A stretch of DNA of 64,000 nucleotides from Buxus sempervirens (taxonomy: Eukaryota; Streptophyta; Magnoliopsida; Buxales; Buxaceae), in NCBI GenBank assembly GCA_947561395.2, contig OX387187.1:6764976-6828975 (forward strand), in the 5' to 3' direction. The position numbers and the translations under genes are program-made. Position 1 is the first letter of the stretch; every line of letters begins with the position of its first letter. The notes beneath the pieces are model-generated. The model worked only from the letters and a program-made list of their open reading frames with translations. It was not told the DNA's origin and made no database searches. Below, in pieces: positions 57,840 through 64,000 of this stretch.

Positions 57840-58700
57840 GCCGCTATTATTAATTAAATTTACAACCAAAAACACTCTTAATTAAATTTGCAATAAGGTA
57901 TAAGGGCATGCTTGGAAGAAATCGGTTTGTTAATATTTTAATTTTGCAATAAGGTATAAGGGCATTTCTTGCAAATAAGGTATAAGGGCATACTTGTAAA
58001 TAAAGTATAAGAGCATGCTCGGAAGAAATTGGTATTAATTAAATCTTGCCGGCTGAATTTTAAATATTTTCATAAAGTTTCACTAAAAATTAATGTTCCT
58101 TTTTTTTTTTTCAAAGTAAAGAGGTTCATTAAATGCATTGATTAAAGAAAAAGAGTCATTAAACGCATTGATAAAAACGGAGGGGGAATTCTCGGGAGAA
58201 AACGATTTCCAACTGTAAGAAACTACTGGTACTTTATAAACTTCGTAAAGTAACATTGGAAGTAAAGAAATATGGCGACTGAATTTTAATTACTTTCATA
58301 AAATTACACGAAAAGTTAATTTAGCCTTTTTGGTTTTTTATCCAATCAGGCATACGGGGTTAAAACCTTTCCAACTCATTACACATAGCGGTGTTGGCAT
58401 GCCCATGATTTATATTATCATTGTTGCTACACCGAGAGGTCGGAAGGAGAATGGTCAATAATACCAGTAAAAAATTAATATTTTGTTAATAATATTATCA
58501 AGCTATTCTATTTAAAAACATAATATTTTAGTTTGCAATATAGTTGAGGGAACCCAAACCTCGCTCATACTAAACTCATAGGGTTAGAAGGAATTTTGGT
58601 ATGGACCAAATGCTTATAGAGGTGTGCTAGGGTCGAAATTGATCAAAATTTATTGCAAAGCAACCAGGACAAATGGTTTACATCCTTCCATCCTGGCTTT
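57840..58700 (+). repeat. AT-rich sequence with local duplications
   Basis: Four copies of AATAA(G/A)GTATAAG(G/A)GCAT at 57892, 57948, 57974 and 58000, two of them followed by GCTTGGAAGAAATCGGT-type sequence, indicating a ~108-bp duplication. GGC(T/G)GACTGAATTTTAA... followed by TTTCATAAA occurs at about 58050 and again near 58272. No gene or transposon end recognised. Confidence 0.6.
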
Positions 58701-59095
58701 AAACACTTCCCTTATTTTTCTTTTCTTTTTCATTATTCCCAAATGACTTTAATTTTTTAAAAATTGGATTTTCTAGGTTGATGGTTAGAAAAGCGTCAAA
58801 CGATCCATGCTCTCTGCAACACATTGAAGAAACTGCACATCTTTTTAATTTTTTGGTGGGATTATGCTTCATGATTTTCTTGATTCCATTTACTTTATCT
58901 CGTACAAATTCGGTACTACATCTGTTACAATTTTGTGCTGCAGTGGTCTCTGTTGTTGGAGTCACTTGCTGCCATGTGCAGCGAAAATGTTTTTTTTCTT
59001 CTTGTAAAATTTTCATGCGAGACCAACCGGTAAACTTTTTTGAATGCTACACGCGGCAACATCTGACTCCAGCATCAAGAACCAATGAATCATGA
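58699..59095. CDS. Overlapping unrecognised open frames on both strands
   Basis: Plus strand 58778-59095 gives 105 residues with two hydrophobic stretches (FNFLVGLCFMIFLIPFTL and LLQFCAAVVSVVGVTCC) that could span membranes. Minus strand 58699-59016 gives 105 residues, basic and cysteine-containing (QNCNRCSTEFVRDKVNGIKK). One is likely the shadow of the other. I recognise neither and cannot say which, if either, is real. Confidence 0.2.
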
Positions 59096-59963
59096 AATTG
59101 CAGTAGATGTCATCCCTAAAAATGCGCCCACTTGCATGTTGCTATAAATTTAGCCCGAACCACCTAAAAATTGATTGGAATTTGATTTTGGTTTCTATTT
59201 GAATGATATTGATATTGTTTGAAACCTAGTGTATGTTTATATATACCTTAGACATATATTATATGAAGCCGTTCCTCGGCAGAAGTAGAATTACTTGTCA
59301 GAAAAGTAATTTTGTTTCTTTTGCTTCCCCAAAAAATACCCATTAGTAATTTTCAAGTTCTTAAATGTCTGAAAAAATTGCTTATATCCAAAATTTCAAT
59401 TGTTTTACAAGCAATATTGTACGTGCCACCCTCTAGTATATATTATATATTTGTATGTATGAATATGTATCTAGTATAACAAATGTGTTCTTTAAAAATG
59501 GAAGCCACATAATATGTTATTTTAATTTAATTTTAAAGCACCTCATTTATCTTCTAACAATGTGAAAAATCTACCTGGAGTTTTTGTAGATTATTGAGAA
59601 AATTAAAAAGTATGATTTTTAATTTATTTGCAATTGTTTTAGAATTTTATAATTTATTCAATTTTTTGAATTTTTCTGCATGACCACAAAACTACTTAGG
59701 GATTATGAGTAAAATGGCATCAAAACTAACATAGTGGCATTTTTCACAGAAGGTTTCACAAAACTACTAAGGGATTGTTGTTTATGAACTGATTTGTAAA
59801 CCCCACTTCTTCTTCTTTTTTTTCCTTTTCCATCAGCATCTATAATTTGTCCATTCTTATTTAGCTATTTTGGTTCTCTCTAAGGCCAGAGGCATGCGCG
59901 ATGCGCGTGAACGCGGAGAAAATGTGTAACATCTGAAAGGGTTTGTGAAACCACCACACCTTT

Positions 59964-60170
59964 AAGGGTGGAGATTGTATTCTACTTATAGTGAGATGTT
60001 TACATGTATAGATGTACAATAAGAAGGAAACAATTACAATATCTCTACAATCAAGGTTCAGTTACTATAATTTAGGTGAACTATAATTGAAGGGAGGATT
60101 GCTAAGAATCAGGAGATGATTCTGGAGAATCCTCAACAACATCTATATTGACTTCAGTGTTAAGAAATTA
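59964..60170 (+). mobile_element. Possible Copia-type 3' LTR remnant
   Basis: AAGGGTGGAGAT (59964-59975) followed by TGTATTCTAC resembles the polypurine tract and 3' LTR start of many plant Ty1/Copia elements. The next stretch, with GTACAATAAG and AACAATTACAATATC, has the look of such an LTR. No LTR end, second LTR or coding sequence was found. Confidence 0.3.
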
Positions 60171-62610
60171 CACTATGAATCGAAATTGAGGGGACATGTT
60201 TGTATTGTTACATTTGGTGAGTACTTTATATGTTATTGTATAGTTGTAATCATATTCAGTCGTCATTTGTTAATCATTTAATAATAATCTCAATTAATTT
60301 ACGTTAAGTGGGTACATATTTAAAAGAGGTTAATTTAAGATCGATTTGTATTCTATCCTTGGAACTTTGGAGTTCAATACATGAATAGGATAGAAATATG
60401 TGTAAATTATAATGAAAAGTATCATTACAACTTAAATTATATTAAAATATGTTATGAATCAAAATTATATTATATAAAAATATGATATGAACCCAAATAA
60501 TTATCCACGAATGCTATTCTGTCTTTGTATCTTTGTAATTTTTATCTCACTTATTTTCTCTCCACAAATGCTAGTTTATGGACATCACTTATATCCATGC
60601 TACTTTGTGTTCATCTCTTTATTTTTCTCTTTTTTCGACACACAGTCCCTCTCTGTTAATTGGAAGCTTTGGAGGGTTTTAAGAATGTTGCGAAAGATTG
60701 GGAGTTCTCGTTTTGTTTTAAAATGTTCATTGCCACTTTTTAGTATTTAAAACATTGAGGTCTGTTTGTTTCATGACAACCCAACTCCATGGTGTGGCGT
60801 CCATTGGATATTAGCCTCGAGATTCAAAGAATAATGCAAACAGGATTGAACTTGAGCTTATTAATTGATGCTGCTGGTAAAAAAAGAAGAAAAGGAAGTG
60901 ACAAAACTGAACACCGTGAGCTCTGTCCAGTTCATAGGAGAGGCTAAAAAAACCTAAGGGTTCACAAATCTGGTGCAGCCGAACACAATAACTGCTTTGG
61001 GTTTAATTATTATTATTATTATTATATATTTTTTGGTTTCAGTGGAACATGAGTATTTACAGTGAACTAACTGAACACTGCAGAATGAAACGACAACCTA
61101 AAATTTACAAATATCCAAAGCCCATCTATTGGATCACCTGAATGAAGTGTGGGACTTTAAATTAGCATCATAACAAACACTTTAAGATGGATGTTAATTT
61201 TCCAAATGATATCAGGCAACATGTGAGCAGACCAACCAAATAAAATGATTTAAATCTAAGAGTCACTGTGCAATTAAAATTGAATCGTGAAGATGAATTA
61301 ATCTTAACGATTTCTGTGCAAAGGAGGTTGCCGAATTGAGAAACCCGAACTATCACAACCTTTTTTTGTTCAGGTTTAATATAGTCCTGGGATTGATTAA
61401 AACTGGCACTGTAGATGGAGTCTCAGATCCCAGAATTGAGCATCGGTGGTCCGAGAGGGACGTCTGGTTGTTTCAGGGACGTTTATAGATGGCCTGATAT
61501 CGAACTGAAGATAGAAAATGGGTAGTCGGATTTAAATCGCCATTAAACTCAAGAAAATAGAGCACCGTCTTGAAAGAGAATTAGGAGGGGTCTTCAAACC
61601 AAATCTGAAAAGGATTCTCAATTATGTTGAGGGAAACTTGAATGTAAAAGGGTGTAGAATCTTATGCTCCGAGGAACCGTTGAAAAAATTGGAGGATAAC
61701 TTGCAAGCAAGAAAAATTGCTTTGAAGTTTGAACGCGGAGATAAGGAGGTGATTTCGTTGATTTTAACAGCAGATAGTTTTGTTCTTTTGAATTTGGATT
61801 GTTACAAACTGACACACGTTACAGGTGGTTATAAACTTTCACTCATCTTAACAATTTCTGTGGAGAATAGGTGTAAATAATTTTCTTTAGGTGGGGTATT
61901 TTGAGCACACATTATCAGGCCCAAATCTTTCCAATTGCTTTTATATATTAGAAATAATTATTCATATATTGTCAACCAATGAGACTTAGGTTGCGTTTGC
62001 AATTTCTTTTTGCTTTTGCTTATTGAAGCAAAATCATGCTTTTCTAAGCAATAAGTATGTTTAGTTGGTGCTTGATTTTGCTTTTCATGATGAAGCAAAG
62101 AGAAATCTAATTGTTTTCGGTTATTTTGAAAGAAAAAAAAATGTCCTTTTTTCCTTTAATTACGAGGAATTGGGTAAATGATTTAAAATAATTCAAATTC
62201 AGCCACTTAATTCTTAATAATAAAATAAACAGTGATATATATCTATGCTATGTATAACACGAGGCACACCTTTGGGAATCGCGTCAAGCACATGACCCGG
62301 CTAGTTTAAAATATATAAAGATGAGTGTCTTTTTAATATTTGCAAAGAGTTTCTTCCCCAATTACCCTTCCTTGCAAATAATCATCAATGGTTTAGATTC
62401 TTTAGAACCACCGTTAATACTTTTTCTAGTTGATTTAATATTTAAATTTATACTCTAGAGGACTTTTATCCTCGGTTTTTAGATTGCCGGTAAAACTTTT
62501 TCTAATTTTATGTACTGGTAGCAGATTGTGAGGTTTATGTTGTGAATCGTGTAACGTGAATATAAAATTAGAGAAGAAGAACAACAACAAGGATATAGAA
62601 ATTTAAATAT
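60171..62610. other. Anonymous AT-rich intergenic sequence
   Basis: No gene, domain or clear transposon boundary recognised in about 2.4 kb. Contains a short (ATT)n run near 61007-61024. A frame at 61638-61880 (80 codons, with LKKLEDNLQARKIALKFERG) lies in sequence with some coding look but matches nothing I know. Possibly low-copy DNA. Confidence 0.35.
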
Positions 62611-62936
62611 CACTACAAAAAAACAGGTTTTTACCGGCGGTAGGGTACCGCCGGTAAACATACAATTACCGCCGGTAATACCATTACCGGCGGTAAGGCC
62701 TCCCGTCGCAAAAAATGCTGACGGTAAAGGTTTTAGCGGCGGTAATTTCCTTACCGCCGCTATTTCTAAGCCATTACCGGCGGAATAATACCGCCGGTAA
62801 ACAAAATATAAAAAATAAAAAAAAACAATATAATGGTTTTTAGCGGCGGTAATAATGGTTTTTAGCGGCGGTAAATTACCGCCGCTAAAAACATATTAAA
62901 AAAATAAAAAAAATTTCTGCTGCCATTCGGCAGCAG

Positions 62937-62944
62937 AGATTTTT

Positions 62945-62976
<32 letters not shown>

Positions 62977-63110
62977 GGAGATAGGGAAAGAGAGAGTTTG
63001 AGAAAGAGAGATAGAGATAGAGAGAGAAAGAGAGAAGGAGATAGGGATAGAGAGAGTTTGAGAAAGAGAGAGAGAAAGAGAGATAGAGAGAGAGTGAAAC
63101 CTTTGAAGAA
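62937..63110 (+). repeat. (GA)n microsatellite within CACTA end
   Basis: GAGAGA with interspersed AGAAAG and GATAGG interruptions, duplicated in part (GGAGATAGGGA...GAGAGAGTTTGAG occurs twice). It separates two blocks of GGCGG palindromes. Confidence 0.9.
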
Positions 63111-63292
63111 ACCTGTAGAGAGAGAAATACTAGGATGTTAGTGAGAGAATAATTTTATAAAAGAGAAAAGAAAATATAAATAATAAATAAAAAGAAAAAT
63201 ACATACCTGTAGAGAGAGAGAGACAAGAAAAAAAAGACAAGAAGAAAAAGTTAAGGTGAAGAAGAAGAGGTTCGGGTCGTATATATAGAAGG

Positions 63293-63332
63293 GACTTTTA
63301 GCGGCGGTAACTGGTTACCGCCGCTAAAAGTC
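63293..63332. repeat. 40-bp near-perfect palindrome in CACTA subterminal region
   Basis: Arms of 19 bp, GACTTTTAGCGGCGGTAAC and its reverse complement, with a 2-bp TG centre. Another perfect palindrome (TTTACCGGCGGTT and its inverse) occurs near 63530-63556, and several others have longer centres. Such structures could form cruciforms or paired binding sites. Confidence 0.85.
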
Positions 63333-64000
63333 GAATAAAATTTCAAATTTGGCGCTTTAACGTTTAGCGGCGGTAGTTACCGCCGCTAAAAGTTAAACGA
63401 AATTCATTTGATTTAGAATGCGGGAAAAATTCCCGCTTTTGCTTTTACTGGCGGTAATAAATTCCCGCCCCTAAAAAGTCTCCCAATAGTTCCAGCTGCA
63501 TTTTATAAAAAAATGAATTAACTTATTTACCGGCGGTTAACCGCCGGTAAAACATGTTTTATTTCGTTTTTACCGGCGGTTGTAAAAACCGCCGGTAAAA
63601 AAGTTACATTTTTTTTCTAGAAAACACATTTTTTTACGGCGGCAATACCTTACGGCCCCTAAAAGTCCATTTTTAGCGGCGGTAATCTAATTCCCGCCGC
63701 TAAAAGTAATTTTTGTTTTTAATAAATGTCTTTTAGGGGCGGTAACTTGTTTACAGCCCCTAAAAGTCCTCTTTTCGCGGCGGGAATTTGATTACCGCCG
63801 CTAAAAGTAATTTTTGTTTTTTTAAGAAATGGCTTTTAGGGGCGGTCAACAATTTACCGCCCCAAAAAGCCCTCTTTTAGGGGCGGGAATCCGATTACCG
63901 CCGCTAAAAGTCTTCGCGGGAACTTCCCGCCAACTTGTTGCCGGCGGTAGTTATGTTACCGCCGGCAAACTTAATATAGCGGCGGTAACTACCGCCGCTA

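Larger units (their letters stand above)
62611..64000. mobile_element. CACTA (En/Spm-type) transposon end, runs off window
   Basis: Starts CACTACAAAAAAACAGG, the hallmark terminal inverted repeat of plant CACTA elements; the 3 bp before it are TAT, a candidate 3-bp target duplication. It is followed by subterminal repeats built on TTTTACCGGCGGTA, TTTTAGCGGCGGTAA and GGGGCGGTAA in both orientations (62628-62900 and 63290-64000). In known elements such subterminal motifs bind the element's own DNA-binding protein. No transposase sequence is in the window, and the far end is outside. Confidence 0.85.

Noticed and set aside
61985..62140. MITE suggested by GGTTGCGTTTGC and short inverted GAAGCAAAA words
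   Set aside because: Inverted words are internal and AT-rich; no paired termini or target duplication found.
62611..64000. Regularly spaced short palindromes that might look like a CRISPR array
   Set aside because: Spacing and centres are irregular, both orientations occur, the block begins with a CACTA terminal repeat, and the genome is a plant's.

Overview
This is a repeat-dominated stretch of a plant nuclear genome, probably an angiosperm. Evidence: Ty3/Gypsy long terminal repeats (LTRs) with 5-bp target-site duplications (TSDs), plant Tat-type pol sequence, a CACTA transposon end beginning CACTACAA, an 8-bp-TSD hAT-like element, and a plant mobile domain (PMD) gene with a GT-AG intron. 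The species cannot be told from the sequence. I see no intact host gene, rRNA or convincing tRNA gene.

Three LTR families dominate. Family A LTRs run TGTAAAACCCCGAAT...GTTACA, are about 2.1-3.0 kb, and occur in both orientations, mostly as solo LTRs. The one attached internal region carries an initiator-Met type primer-binding site, gag with a CCHC knuckle and a retropepsin, so the family is Ty3/Gypsy, probably chromovirus-like. Family B LTRs run TGTAGACACC...CTCACA (a relative starts TGTAAGCACC), are about 2.3-2.8 kb, and look Tat/Ogre-like. Family C is a shorter relative of B, about 1.6 kb, present as two opposed LTR-spacer-LTR blocks.

Layout. 1-2857: 3' end of a B element (tandem 3' UTR repeats, polypurine tract, 3' LTR). 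2858-5532: truncated minus-strand A LTR. 5533-6755: LTR fragments. 6832-16575: plus-strand A LTR (TSD GATGT) holding a truncated minus-strand A element whose gag is itself split by a solo LTR at 9592-12167; the outer LTR may interrupt a PPR-like fragment. 16576-19935: anonymous sequence with a 39-bp minisatellite. 19936-32209: a nest of A LTRs (A6 contains A9, which contains A7 and A8; A7 contains A10). 32598-43658: a PMD pseudogene cut by three solo LTRs (33710-36463, 36787-39928, 39955-42094) with TSDs TTTAC, TTTAC and AGCAA; removing each LTR plus one TSD copy makes the flanking coding sequence contiguous. 43699-43762: (AT)32. 43852-48035: degenerate minus-strand Tat pol. 48036-54968: inverted pair of family C blocks around a 22-bp tandem array and a small TRIM. 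55005-57839: Tat-like solo LTR. 57840-62610: mostly anonymous AT-rich DNA with a possible Copia remnant. 62611-64000: one end of a CACTA element with a dense palindromic subterminal array, running off the window.

The most unusual signal is inside family A LTRs. Despite strong divergence, most copies keep a TATA box, a splice-donor-like site downstream of it, a GC-rich palindromic block, and a T-rich splice-acceptor-like site. In five copies the acceptor opens onto a short reading frame, always in the same phase, ending in an acidic-aromatic tail (E-D-Y-Y/F-x-P then stop), and many differences between copies in that tail are synonymous. This looks like an LTR-embedded intron and possibly a conserved micro-exon. 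No in-frame ATG was found in the first exon of the three copies checked, so translation is unproven.
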